Of a stretch of DNA of 64,000 bases, positions 48,581 through 55,902 are shown in pieces. The stretch covers positions 124,001-188,000 of IMG/VR virus record IMGVR_UViG_3300049893_001984; one strand, written 5' to 3'. How positions within the stretch are numbered: the first letter of the stretch is position 1; each line of letters opens with the position of its first letter. This DNA comes from a virus. Made by a program: the position numbers and the translations under genes. Below the pieces are notes generated by a model. It was given only the letters and a program-made list of their open reading frames with translations. It searched no databases and had not been told where the DNA came from.

Positions 48581-48826
48581 TCAACATCCTCGCATGGGCC
48601 GAGCCGTTACGTAGGCTGTGCCAGTCCTCGGTCTTTCTTTGGGTGCTTTTGCGTTGTACTGTACCTCTCCAACCTTTATTCCAGACCTGGCAGTGATATC
48701 CTTGTACGGGCACCAGCGATACCAGCCCGTGTGGTATAAAACCCATTCATTGGGTTTACCTAGTAGGGTCACAAGCAATGACGAGCAAAGTTTTATGTTG
48801 TTCGTTCCGACTTCTAAGGCTATCAA
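48581..48826 (-). CDS. Hypothetical protein, 81 aa
   Basis: Not recognised. TTG 48826 with AAGGAGG 4 bases upstream is the best start; the frame to 48853 enters the terminator stem. A small basic protein with WVLYHTGWYRWCPYKD in the middle and an Arg-rich end. First gene after the terminator at 48841-48871. Confidence 0.5.
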   Translation of the reverse strand: MIALEVGTNNIKLCSSLLVTLLGKPNEWVLYHTGWYRWCPYKDITARSGIKVGEVQYNAKAPKERPRTGTAYVTARPMRGC

Positions 48827-48840
48827 ATTTCCTCCTTTGC

Positions 48841-48871
48841 AAAAAAGGCGCACTCGAAGTGCGCCTTTTTG
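48841..48871. terminator. Bidirectional terminator
   Basis: AAAAAGGCGCACT-CGA-AGTGCGCCTTTTT: a 13-bp perfect stem whose A/T ends give a U-tract in both directions. It separates the 81-residue gene from the frameshifted gene upstream. Confidence 0.85.
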
Positions 48872-48885
48872 CTAACCTACCTTTC

Positions 48886-49064
48886 CTATTTAGCCCTGGA
48901 CGCCCAGTGCTTTGTGGCCTCGTCTATCCTTCTCGGAGGCCAGTTTGTGACCACCTTCAGCCTATCCTTCAGCTTCTTTACAGCGTCTTCGAGTGTGTCA
49001 CCAACGCCCTCAACAATTTCTTGCTTTCGGGGGTTTTTGAAACGTAAACCCAGACTCTAACCAC
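48886..49064 (-). pseudogene. Small gene split by a -1 frameshift at A5C5
   Basis: GTG 49064 with AGGAG at 8 bases opens VRVWVYVSKTP and then runs to an early stop. A -1 shift at the A5C5 run (49029-49038) enters a frame encoding RKQEIVEGVGDTLEDAVKKL and on to a stop at 48886, which has no start or SD of its own. VGDTLEDAVKKL resembles VGNTRDEAVKSA in the 72-residue protein at 53844, so the second frame is real coding sequence. Sequencing error in the homopolymers, a decayed gene, or programmed frameshifting could all explain it. Confidence 0.6.
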
Positions 49065-49145
49065 GCTATTTACTCCTATGACACGAAAACACAGCGGCAG
49101 GAGCTCTGCGCTTGATTGAGCATCGTGCTGCGATATTTTCTTATG

Positions 49146-49520
49146 CTATTCTGATTTGATTTTTGAAAGACTGTTGACGTCTTTGGGACTTACGACCATG
49201 CACGTGGCTTTACTCATGTCTACGCTTGATTGGAGCATAGAGTCAGCAAACTGTTCAAACTTGCTAAGCAAGTCAGAATTTGGATCATCAATCCTGTCCA
49301 GGTAGTTTAAAGCCAACTGCAATGCCAGCTTAACCGACTTCAAATCAACATCCTTAACCTCACTACCTTCAGCGGATGTTAATATAGTCAAGGCATATGT
49401 GATCTGATTCCTGGCTGCATCTGTGGCTAATTCCGGGTTGCCGACAAGAGATACACGCATTTCATTTCTGATTGTTCTGCATAAAATTTCAGCCAACTTC
49501 TCCATCTTCTTTTTCTTCAC
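49146..49520 (-). CDS. Hypothetical helical protein, 124 aa
   Basis: Not recognised. GTG 49520 (KKKKMEKLAE) with GGGAGG 4 bases away and immediately after the preceding stop (TAGCGTG). All-helical prediction with a regular alternation of polar and hydrophobic residues; no motif. Predicted cytosolic. Confidence 0.6.
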   Translation of the reverse strand: MKKKKMEKLAEILCRTIRNEMRVSLVGNPELATDAARNQITYALTILTSAEGSEVKDVDLKSVKLALQLALNYLDRIDDPNSDLLSKFEQFADSMLQSSVDMSKATCMVVSPKDVNSLSKIKSE

Positions 49521-49521
49521 G

Positions 49522-49686
49522 CTACCTCCCGTTTCTGCTGTCAAAAAAGTCATCTCGTTTGCCACAATCACTACAAAAGCCGCCAGGACCATGCTCTCTC
49601 CAGTCGTGGCAACCTATACGGCAATACCATTTTTTGGGCATAAAGATAAAAGAAAACAGAACCAAGAGAATTATAGCTGGCACCAT
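49522..49686 (-). CDS. Small membrane-anchored zinc-finger protein, 54 aa
   Basis: A short frame from ATG 49686 (GGAG 9 bases upstream) to TAG, with the next gene starting 1 base later. The N-terminus is a membrane helix (VPAIILLVLFSFIFM), followed by WYCRIGCHDWREHG and FCSDCGKRDD, a C-x3-C / C-x2-C zinc site. The coupling and compact motif make it a credible gene. Function unknown. Confidence 0.6.
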   Translation of the reverse strand: MVPAIILLVLFSFIFMPKKWYCRIGCHDWREHGPGGFCSDCGKRDDFFDSRNGR

Positions 49687-49707
49687 TTATTGCTCTCCAA
49701 CATGTGC

Positions 49708-50082
49708 TTATGCTTTGGCTTTTAGATACTTCATCGCCTCAAGGGCCGCTCTGCATACAGCATGCGGCAAGGACTTGGGGTCCAAAGCTGTGCACTCCTT
49801 TTCCCTGTTTTTAAGGATGAATGTTGCTCTCACCCCTGTCTTACTGTTCGTCATCCTGACCAGCCAGCCCATCTCCTTCATGGTGTCAATAACCTGCAAG
49901 AACTTCGACCCATCGGGGTTGGCAAAATCAGGTATGCACTCTTTGTAACCAGCTCCAGGCGCAGACAGTATGGGCCACTTATAGCTATCCCATATGTCCT
50001 TCTGGATAAAACCTGGTCTTTCCAATCGCCGCCATCCCATGACGGAAATAGCGACGGCTTCATTTAGCGCTTCGTCTGTCAT
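49708..50082 (-). CDS. Phage ABA-sandwich-domain protein
   Basis: 124 aa. Begins MTDEALNEAVAISVMGWRR, the hallmark of a common phage family of small alpha-beta-alpha sandwich proteins, followed by IPDFANPDGSKFLQVIDTMKEMGW and the helix AVCRAALEAMKYL. A paralogue lies at 59095-59523 with the same two blocks. Biochemical function not known. SD GGGAGG. Confidence 0.72.
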   Translation of the reverse strand: MTDEALNEAVAISVMGWRRLERPGFIQKDIWDSYKWPILSAPGAGYKECIPDFANPDGSKFLQVIDTMKEMGWLVRMTNSKTGVRATFILKNREKECTALDPKSLPHAVCRAALEAMKYLKAKA

Positions 50083-50131
50083 GGTGTCCTCCCAGTAATG
50101 GTTTTTAAAAATGCTAACAAATCACTAACTG

Positions 50132-50380
50132 TTACTCAATAGGCTCCTCTTCTATCCAGTAATTTCGCCCATTGGTCATTCCTGAGAGCTCCAGCTTTGA
50201 AAGTTCCTCCTCGGCGGCAGCTTTTGTTTTTCGAGCAACCTCAAACCGGACAACATCGCTGTCCGGATAGCACGAGAAGATAAGGAAAACAGTCGCCTTC
50301 TTCTCTGCTTTCGGCGCTCGGCGGATGACAATGCTGTCTGACTCATCCTGGCTGTGGATCACGGTCTTCGTCTTCGGCAT
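50132..50380 (-). CDS. Hypothetical protein, 82 aa
   Basis: Not recognised. Small domain with the pattern TVFLIFSCYPDSDVVRFEVARKTKAAAEEELSKLEL: strands and one helix resembling small nucleotide-binding or SPOR-like folds, but without a diagnostic motif. SD AGGAGG. Confidence 0.55.
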   Translation of the reverse strand: MPKTKTVIHSQDESDSIVIRRAPKAEKKATVFLIFSCYPDSDVVRFEVARKTKAAAEEELSKLELSGMTNGRNYWIEEEPIE

Positions 50381-50404
50381 TCTGCCCTCCTGTTGTGTCC
50401 CCGA

Positions 50405-50926
50405 TCAGTTGTCGTACCCGACCTTACGCAGATCCTCTTCATGCCACTCCTCTGCCACCACATCGCCAGCTATCTCACGTAAGACGATCCAGGTTTTTTC
50501 ACGCGGACCCTTCTCACTTACCTTTCCTGTTGCGTACTCGTTTTTCTCCTCGTCCAGGAGGAAAACGATATCGTTCACACTGATTGGGCACTCTGGCAAC
50601 CTGAACACAAAGCTTATACCGTTATTCTTCGGTATGATGTCGTCAGGAGCTCCGGACGCCCTCAGCTCTTCAAAGAACTTATTCCTGGCCTTTACAAACT
50701 GGATCGGATCCCACCGCAGAGATTTCATGAAGACATATCCGCATACCTCAAGATAAGTCAGAAGATCCAGTATGTTTGAGAAAGGCAGAATACTGCGCAC
50801 CCTTATAAACTCTTTTGGGAGGATTATTTGCCCTGACCCCTCTGTGTTAATGCAGATATTAAAATTGCTGTCAGAAACAGAACGCTGCGTAGAAATAAGC
50901 AGCTCAATTCCACCGTTGCACTTCAT
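50405..50926 (-). CDS. Hypothetical protein, 173 aa
   Basis: Not recognised. N-terminal strand-rich part (GSGQIILPKEFIRVRSILPF), a helical middle, and a C-terminal half (VNDIVFLLDEEKNEYATGKV, KTWIVLREIAGD) reminiscent of a small SH3-like barrel. SD AAAGGAG. Cytosolic. Confidence 0.6.
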   Translation of the reverse strand: MKCNGGIELLISTQRSVSDSNFNICINTEGSGQIILPKEFIRVRSILPFSNILDLLTYLEVCGYVFMKSLRWDPIQFVKARNKFFEELRASGAPDDIIPKNNGISFVFRLPECPISVNDIVFLLDEEKNEYATGKVSEKGPREKTWIVLREIAGDVVAEEWHEEDLRKVGYDN

Positions 50927-50948
50927 CTCTTTCTCCTTTAGTAAAACC

Positions 50949-51548
50949 TCACCACTCCACCCCGGCTAACCTGTATACATCCAGCTCGCCCAAACATACA
51001 AACTGGCATACGCCAATATGATATGTCTGCAGGTTATGATGGTGACCGAAGAACCAGTACTCTGGTTTGTGCACTTCAAACATAGCCTGAAGTGCTTCAC
51101 TGGTTCTTGTCTTAATCATTCGTGGCTTGCCCATCATTACACTGACAATATGGCTTGGACCCTCGTGGCTTATCATGATACGAGGCTTTACCTTACTGTA
51201 CTTATCCAAAGCCTTGCCCAGGGTTTCGTAGGTCAGCTCCTCGTCGTCCCAAATGGATATTCCCGGTATACGTGACTTCCAGTCGATGGACCAAGCACCA
51301 CTAACAAAGAATATGCTTGGCTTCTCTGCAAATCCGTAATCCCCGAGATAACCAGCTGTTCCTCTGCAGATGGCTGGTGAATCATGGTTACCGCGAACAA
51401 ACCTGCGGTTACCGCCCAGTTTTGGAACAATTTTATTGTGGTCAAAGAACCCAAATCCAAAGTCTCCGAGCTGCGCAGTATGCTCTTCATTCTGCACAAT
51501 CTCGTTGTATTCGCGCACCCTACCGTGCACATCGCCGATGAACAACAT
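50949..51548 (-). CDS. Calcineurin-like metallophosphoesterase
   Basis: 199 aa, one complete phosphoesterase domain. Metal ligands in order: GDVHG (residues 5-9), LGDFGFG, VRGNHDSP, ISHEGP and FGHHHN. All five blocks are intact, unlike the SbcD-like protein in this genome. Such phage enzymes resemble ApaH/lambda-phosphatase-type hydrolases; targets include phosphoproteins, cyclic nucleotides and RNA ends. SD AAGGAG before ATG 51548. Substrate unknown. Confidence 0.88.
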   Translation of the reverse strand: MLFIGDVHGRVREYNEIVQNEEHTAQLGDFGFGFFDHNKIVPKLGGNRRFVRGNHDSPAICRGTAGYLGDYGFAEKPSIFFVSGAWSIDWKSRIPGISIWDDEELTYETLGKALDKYSKVKPRIMISHEGPSHIVSVMMGKPRMIKTRTSEALQAMFEVHKPEYWFFGHHHNLQTYHIGVCQFVCLGELDVYRLAGVEW

Positions 51549-51569
51549 TCATACACTCCTTGTAGAATG

Positions 51570-51596
51570 GAAGGGGGCCTTTAATGGGCCCCCTTT
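51570..51596 (-). terminator. Terminator before the phosphoesterase gene
   Basis: A 9-bp stem AAGGGGGCC / GGCCCCCTT with a short A/T loop and CCATTC after it on the minus strand. The weak U-tract makes it moderate. Confidence 0.55.
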
Positions 51597-51603
51597 ACCG
51601 TGG

Positions 51604-52110
51604 TTAGCCTTGGGTGTTTTCGGCGGCGATGAGTATTTTCTTGAGGCGGTCAATCTCCCCTAACCGGCTTTTTGCCATGTTAAGTTCGTGTTTTGTTGAA
51701 TCGAACTTGAGGCTCAACTCCTTCTCCCGCTCCTCGGCATTTTTGCGGCGTAGGCGTTCCTGCGCCAACTCTCGGGCGACTGACTCTGACTTCTTATCTG
51801 CCGCATCCATCTTTTCATGCGCCGCTTTCGTTGCCTCTTCAGCTTTTTTCGTTGCGACCCTTACAGCTTCACGGATTTCAATCTCGTGCTCCGAAACCTT
51901 TTGTTCACGCTGCTGTAGCTCCTCCTCCTTCTTTTTCAGCTCATTTCCACGTTCGACGATTGCGTTGTACTCAGCGTTCAACCAGTTTGACACCCGAATC
52001 AAGGCTGGCAACTGCTTGCCAGTGATATCGGCAATAACCGGTGCTATTCCCCTTACCAGAAGGAGATCCTCGTTTGACGGCACGCAGACCTCATTACCCT
52101 GGTTGCTCAT
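51604..52110 (-). CDS. Coiled-coil protein, 168 aa
   Basis: Not recognised. A short globular N-terminus (LLLVRGIAPVIADITGKQL) followed by ~110 residues of nearly unbroken coiled coil (ELKKKEEELQQREQKVSEHEIEI onward). Probably a dimeric scaffold or tether. Last gene before the terminator at 51570. Confidence 0.65.
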   Translation of the reverse strand: MSNQGNEVCVPSNEDLLLVRGIAPVIADITGKQLPALIRVSNWLNAEYNAIVERGNELKKKEEELQQREQKVSEHEIEIREAVRVATKKAEEATKAAHEKMDAADKKSESVARELAQERLRRKNAEEREKELSLKFDSTKHELNMAKSRLGEIDRLKKILIAAENTQG

Positions 52111-52159
52111 ATTAAAAACTCCCTGCTATGCCCAGTTGGGCGGCTCACAACGCATGCAA

Positions 52160-52471
52160 TCAGGACACAGTTGCCTGAATTTGCACCCTATCCAGATCCT
52201 GACAGACCCTCTTCCAATCATTTCTCGCCGCAGCCGACTCTGCTCTCTGTTCAGCTGTGCTTTTCGAATTTCTTACCCTGGTTATGTTCTCCATGTTCCA
52301 CCAATTGTAGCAACGCAGTGCAACTGACAACTGCTGCTGCCACGTCAAGATGTCCCACGGTAAGAAAGCTTGAACGTTTTCCGGGAAGGAAAACCTCGGT
52401 GTTCTAGCGCCTTTTTTGAACCAATCCCCCTCGGTAGGCAAAAAGCAATTTTTGTACAAGTGAACTCTCAC
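52160..52471 (-). CDS. Hypothetical protein, 103 aa
   Basis: Not recognised. GTG 52471 with AAGGAG 5 bases upstream is chosen; the GTG at 52489 lacks an SD. Aromatic-rich middle (FLPWDILTWQQQLSVALRCYNWW) and a basic helix (RAESAAARNDWKRV). Soluble. Confidence 0.55.
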   Translation of the reverse strand: MRVHLYKNCFLPTEGDWFKKGARTPRFSFPENVQAFLPWDILTWQQQLSVALRCYNWWNMENITRVRNSKSTAEQRAESAAARNDWKRVCQDLDRVQIQATVS

Positions 52472-52556
52472 TGTAGCTCCTTGGATCACAATGTTTAGGT
52501 TGGGGTCGGCAGTTAACAGAATTTATTTCAGCGCGCAAAGCTTCTGTGTCTTTAAT

Positions 52557-52602
52557 AGAAAATCACCCTGGTCGGTGCTCCTTATGCCTTCCAGGGTGTT
52601 TT
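52557..52602 (-). terminator. Rho-independent terminator
   Basis: An 8-bp stem CACCCTGG / CCAGGGTG with a 19-base loop, followed on the minus strand by ATTTTCTATT. It ends the transcript of the 65-residue membrane protein. Confidence 0.65.
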
Positions 52603-52619
52603 ATTCACAACTTACACTG

Positions 52620-52817
52620 TCATTCAGCGGGTTTGAAGTCTGTTTTCTTGCGCCATGTACCAGCAGGGAGGTACTCATAACCCTGCTTATACATCTCGAT
52701 GTCCTTCTCGCGGCTTTTATTTGATACGTAAGAAGCCACAAGAATGATGGACACAACAAAAAGCCCAACGCTCCCGATAAATACCAACATTTTGGCAACT
52801 TCAGACCAACTATCCAT
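52620..52817 (-). CDS. Small single-pass membrane protein, 65 aa
   Basis: A membrane helix (MLVFIGSVGLFVVSIILVASYV) near the N-terminus and a charged C-terminus (REKDIEMYKQGYEYLPAGTWRKK). SD AGGAG before ATG 52817. Function unknown. It is the first protein gene after tRNA-Arg. Confidence 0.6.
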   Translation of the reverse strand: MDSWSEVAKMLVFIGSVGLFVVSIILVASYVSNKSREKDIEMYKQGYEYLPAGTWRKKTDFKPAE

Positions 52818-52836
52818 TATTGTCTCCTAGCCAAAC

Positions 52837-52908
52837 TAGACCCAGGGGGAATCGAACCCCCATCTGCCGATTAGAAGTCGGCGGCTTTATCCGTTAAGCT
52901 ATGGGTCA
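52837..52908 (-). tRNA. tRNA-Arg (UCU)
   Basis: 72 nt: acceptor TGACCCA / TGGGTCT (1-72 is U-U), D arm GCTT-AACGGATA-AAGC, anticodon arm G/CCGA with loop CTTCTAA giving anticodon TCT, variable AGATG, T arm GGGGG-TTCGATT-CCCCC. CCA not encoded. It reads AGA codons, which are rare in many Gram-negative hosts. Confidence 0.9.
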
Positions 52909-52915
52909 GTGTGGC

Positions 52916-53230
52916 CTATTCCTTACTCACTTCCTCACTTTTTTGGTGAAGGGAACAAATCCCTTCACGCACTACTTGGTGGTTTTTCTGCCACAAGAGC
53001 AGCTGCTCGTTAGCAGCCACCATCTCGTGCCATTCCTTGGAGTACGGACTTAAAAGTCCAAGCGGTGTACCGTCCCCTGAGATGTCTGGCGCTAGAACCG
53101 CATACCATGGTTGTTCCTTGCGCGGATCAAAGACTTCACAGTACATGTCAGGTCCCGCGTCATGACTCCAGTGGTGGTAGAAGCAATGCGCGCAGTTGTG
53201 GCACCCGTCCTGTACTTTGTAGTCCTTCAT
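52916..53230 (-). CDS. Zinc-motif protein of the 'YKVQDGCxNC' family, 104 aa
   Basis: Opens MKDYKVQDGCHNCAHC, shared with proteins at 53618 and 61613; a third cysteine block (GICSLH) lies near the end. This suggests a small zinc-binding fold typical of a phage-specific orphan family. No enzymatic motif. The start follows tRNA-Arg; the stop region overlaps no neighbour, while its ATG overlaps the previous stop (ATGA). Confidence 0.62.
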   Translation of the reverse strand: MKDYKVQDGCHNCAHCFYHHWSHDAGPDMYCEVFDPRKEQPWYAVLAPDISGDGTPLGLLSPYSKEWHEMVAANEQLLLWQKNHQVVREGICSLHQKSEEVSKE

Positions 53231-53658
53231 TTCTTTTTACCCTTTACCACTCCGGTGCTTTTCTTTGTCGTTGTCGCCGGAGCATTCGCGTTTCTGCCGG
53301 GACGCCAGTTATAGGACATGGTTGCGTACTTTCTGGCATGGGCCAGCTCCGACAAGTACTTTCCAATAATCTTTGACGTTTTCTTCGCCTTTGGCAATTT
53401 CACGAAGGCGTCCTTGGCACGCGAAGCTTCGTCAACCCAAGCCCGGAAGGCGCACGACTGAACCACCCAGACCTCCTGCGCGGACAGCTTTTCTGTGAGC
53501 GATGCCTGCGCAACTTTTCCGAAGTCGAAGTGCGCGGTCTTGACGATCGGTAAACCGTTTACAATCTTTACCCCGGTGTCTGCCAAGATGATCGGGGCCT
53601 TCTTGCTGACAGCCTTCTTAGCGGGGGCCAATGTCGCGGGTTTGATGCTGTTGCTCAC
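53227..53658 (-). CDS. Hypothetical basic protein, 143 aa
   Basis: Not recognised. GTG 53658 with AAGGAG 6 bases upstream is chosen. Lys/Ala-rich ends (APAKKAVSKKAP; TTTKKSTGVVKGKKK) flank a helical core (SAQEVWVVQSCAFRAWVDEASRAKDAFVKLPKAKK). The composition is histone-like, so nonspecific nucleic-acid binding is plausible. Confidence 0.58.
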   Translation of the reverse strand: MSNSIKPATLAPAKKAVSKKAPIILADTGVKIVNGLPIVKTAHFDFGKVAQASLTEKLSAQEVWVVQSCAFRAWVDEASRAKDAFVKLPKAKKTSKIIGKYLSELAHARKYATMSYNWRPGRNANAPATTTKKSTGVVKGKKK

Positions 53659-53836
53659 GGTACTCTCCTTTTTCGTGATTGTCACAAATCCCCTGCAGCA
53701 CAATGCGCGGGGCGATTTCTGTCGATGGCCTGGGGTGAATACAAATGTCCCAGTCCATCCATTCTTCAAGGCCGTAAATTGTCTTGCGGTACTTGCAGTT
53801 CCAACACCCGTCTTGAACCCTGTAGTTATTACACAT
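53618..53836 (-). CDS. 'YRVQDGCxNC' family protein, 72 aa
   Basis: MCNNYRVQDGCWNCKY matches the openings of the 52916 and 61613 proteins, followed by WDICIHP and GICDNH as second and third cysteine blocks. Short paralogue. SD is weak (TAGGC). It overlaps the next gene by ~40 bases. Confidence 0.58.
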   Translation of the reverse strand: MCNNYRVQDGCWNCKYRKTIYGLEEWMDWDICIHPRPSTEIAPRIVLQGICDNHEKGEYREQQHQTRDIGPR

Positions 53837-53843
53837 GGGAGGC

Positions 53844-54062
53844 CTAGCCTATCGGGTAATCGTTCTCCGTCAAAGCACGTTCAAACGCGCTCTTTACGGC
53901 CTCATCTCGGGTGTTTCCCACGCCCGTGGTAAATTTTCCAACCACACTACCGTCTGACTTAACATCGTTCCAACCCAACGAACAACACCAGGCGCCTAGA
54001 CTTGGGTCATAAATCACGCTCTTAGGACCCTTGTGCTTTCCGTACAACGATTCCAAAGCCAT
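53844..54062 (-). CDS. Hypothetical protein, 72 aa
   Basis: Not recognised. Strand-rich (AWCCSLGWNDVKSDGSVVGKF) with a final helix VGNTRDEAVKSAFERAL. That helix resembles the second frame of the broken gene at 48886, so the two probably belong to one family. SD AAGGAGG. Confidence 0.58.
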   Translation of the reverse strand: MALESLYGKHKGPKSVIYDPSLGAWCCSLGWNDVKSDGSVVGKFTTGVGNTRDEAVKSAFERALTENDYPIG

Positions 54063-54106
54063 ACATTTCCCTCCTTATGGGCCAAAGATTTTTACACAGC
54101 CTACAC

Positions 54107-54415
54107 TCAAAGCCTTTTCACGACCTTTGGGTCAATTTCCTCCTGTATCTGTTGCACTAGTTTTTCCCAGCAGGCGATCGATCGTTTAAATTCGCCATTG
54201 GGTTCTGAAAGGTTGGTAAGTGCGCGCCAGCACCAAATAGCCAGTTCCAGTTTGTCTGGCAGCAAAAGGTCGTCCCAGTGCACTTTTTCAAGATGTTTGT
54301 AACGGTCACGACCCCGGCTTGAAAGCACACAGCAGACGCGATCGGCAGGGCACCAGTTTGGCAAGGTACAGCCAGGGGGCAGCTCTTTTTTCCAGTTCGG
54401 CCATGTTCCGTACAT
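54107..54415 (-). CDS. 'LPPGCTLPxWC' family protein, 102 aa
   Basis: The block NWKKELPPGCTLPNWCPADRV matches KWEKELPPTCVLPFWCLPY in the protein at 55538, and more distantly GCVLPxGxxWC in those at 60613 and 61040. A later helix (LPDKLELAIWCWRALTNL) matches the ARCxLWW helix of those relatives. A four-member paralogous family of unknown role. ATG overlaps the preceding stop (TGATG). Confidence 0.62.
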   Translation of the reverse strand: MYGTWPNWKKELPPGCTLPNWCPADRVCCVLSSRGRDRYKHLEKVHWDDLLLPDKLELAIWCWRALTNLSEPNGEFKRSIACWEKLVQQIQEEIDPKVVKRL

Positions 54416-54696
54416 CAGCCCTCCTGTTTATTCTTCTCAATGAGGCGCCGTATCTGGCTAGCCAGGCACCTGCTGGAATGAGGCCCTTCCAGCAGGTTCA
54501 AGGCAGCAGATATCTCTTGCTCACACCGTTCCAGTTTTTTCTCCAGCTCTTCAACTTTTGCAAACAGATGTGGCTCGCAGGAACCAACACAGTGCTGCCA
54601 ATCACCCGGTGTTGATGACCCATCCGGGTTAAACTTCAGTCGCTGCCACCCGTCTAATTTTGTTACCTCTCCTCCGCACATATGGCACTTATTCAC
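54415..54696 (-). CDS. Hypothetical zinc/coiled-coil protein, 93 aa
   Basis: GTG 54696 overlaps the upstream stop (GTGA) with GGAG 8 bases away; the frame to 54750 is rejected. NKCHMCGGEV and CVGSC give a likely zinc site, followed by a coiled coil (KVEELEKKLERCEQEISAALNLL) and a basic helix. Not recognised. Confidence 0.58.
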   Translation of the reverse strand: MNKCHMCGGEVTKLDGWQRLKFNPDGSSTPGDWQHCVGSCEPHLFAKVEELEKKLERCEQEISAALNLLEGPHSSRCLASQIRRLIEKNKQEG

Positions 54697-55121
54697 GGTA
54701 CAAACTCCGTAGTTACGTTCGTAAGCGTTGTAGGACTCCAATCTTTCCACAGTCTCACATATTCAGCTGCCCTGGCGTGAACATGCGAAAACGCGTTTCT
54801 CCGGTACTGCAGGTAGAGGGAGCTAAGTCCTCCGACCCTTGCCATTTCTGCCTCTACTTTCTCTATGTTTTTTAACGCCAACATTTCGTCCTCTTCCCAG
54901 CATTCGATGCAGGCGTTTTTCAACTCCAGCATCTGCTCGGGGCTTGCTGTATTCACGCAGATAGGTTTTTCACCTTCTTTTTTAAATTCAACAAGCCCAT
55001 TGATTACATCAAAGCTAAACTGTGCATCCCCCAGCGGTACAGGGAGGTCATTAATAAATACGCACGCACGCCCAATAACAGCGATGGGATTAGACGGATC
55101 GAAAGCCATGTTCTCGCTCAT
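54693..55121 (-). CDS. Hypothetical protein ending in TEFVP
   Basis: 142 aa, not recognised. A beta-rich N-terminal half (AVIGRACVFINDLPVPLGD) and a helical second half (EQMLELKNACIECWEEDEMLAL). Ends TTEFVP. AGGAGG lies 10 bases before ATG 55121, overlapping the previous stop (ATGA). Confidence 0.6.
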   Translation of the reverse strand: MSENMAFDPSNPIAVIGRACVFINDLPVPLGDAQFSFDVINGLVEFKKEGEKPICVNTASPEQMLELKNACIECWEEDEMLALKNIEKVEAEMARVGGLSSLYLQYRRNAFSHVHARAAEYVRLWKDWSPTTLTNVTTEFVP

Positions 55122-55525
55122 GGTACAAATTCCTCCTGAGGCGAAACCTGGGCGGGTGCCTGTCTATAAGCTGGATCTGGTGGCTGCCATTGGAGGCAAA
55201 CCTGGGCATACTGTGCAGCCCTTGAAATGTTTAACGCCAATGTACCCTGCGCCCTGTCATTGCGTGGATCGGCCAACTCTCCTGCGATCATCTGCTGCGT
55301 CAGCTCACGATGCAGGTCCATCCATACTCTGTAACCAACGCTAGAACCTATATATGGAATGTTTCTAATAAACCCTTGCCCCACTAAGTAGACACGAAGA
55401 GAACCATCGCCCATTCTAAGCACCTCAAACATACGATCCAGCACATCGCCGGGGTAATGGTTGTTTACCGGAATTGGAAAACCCTCAACAATTTGGGGTG
55501 CTATTACTTGTTCCGCGTAATTCAT
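55118..55525 (-). CDS. Hypothetical protein ending in EEFVP
   Basis: 135 aa, not recognised. Middle strand/helix mix (VLDRMFEVLRMGDGSLRVYLVGQGF) and a helical part (WMDLHRELTQQMIAGELADP), then a proline-rich stretch and EEFVP. SD AAGGAG. Confidence 0.6.
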   Translation of the reverse strand: MNYAEQVIAPQIVEGFPIPVNNHYPGDVLDRMFEVLRMGDGSLRVYLVGQGFIRNIPYIGSSVGYRVWMDLHRELTQQMIAGELADPRNDRAQGTLALNISRAAQYAQVCLQWQPPDPAYRQAPAQVSPQEEFVP

Positions 55526-55537
55526 GCGTACTCCTTG

Positions 55538-55861
55538 TTAGGGGACAAGCTCAGCTTCAACGAAAGAATTTGACCTCTCCTTTTCTAAAATCAAATCCAG
55601 CATTCTTTTCCACGACGCGTTATTGTGAAACTCCTTAATCAGGCGGGTGGCTATAATCCTCTTCTCCGCAAGACTAAGGTCTTTCCATAAAACGATAAGG
55701 TTTTTACCCAGCTGTCCTACCTTTGGATAAAACCTACGCTGTTCCAGTGGGCCAAGCAGCCAATGCATTTTGTAGGGTAGACACCAAAAGGGTAAGACAC
55801 AGGTTGGCGGCAATTCCTTCTCCCATTTCTCCCATTCCTTCTCGTCCGCAGTATTGCTCAT
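55538..55861 (-). CDS. 'LPPTCVLPxWC' family protein ending in AELVP
   Basis: 107 aa. KWEKELPPTCVLPFWCLPY is the family block shared with 54107 (see also 60613 and 61040). The helix SLAEKRIIATRLIKEF follows. Ends EAELVP. SD AAGGAG. Confidence 0.62.
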   Translation of the reverse strand: MSNTADEKEWEKWEKELPPTCVLPFWCLPYKMHWLLGPLEQRRFYPKVGQLGKNLIVLWKDLSLAEKRIIATRLIKEFHNNASWKRMLDLILEKERSNSFVEAELVP

Positions 55862-55902
55862 GTGTCACTCCTTGAGTTTGTAACTCCTTTGTGCCAAAAG
55901 TG

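Noticed and set aside
52601-52798. Minus-strand 65-residue frame at 52601
   Set aside because: Shadow of the 52620 gene, which has the SD and a clean membrane helix.
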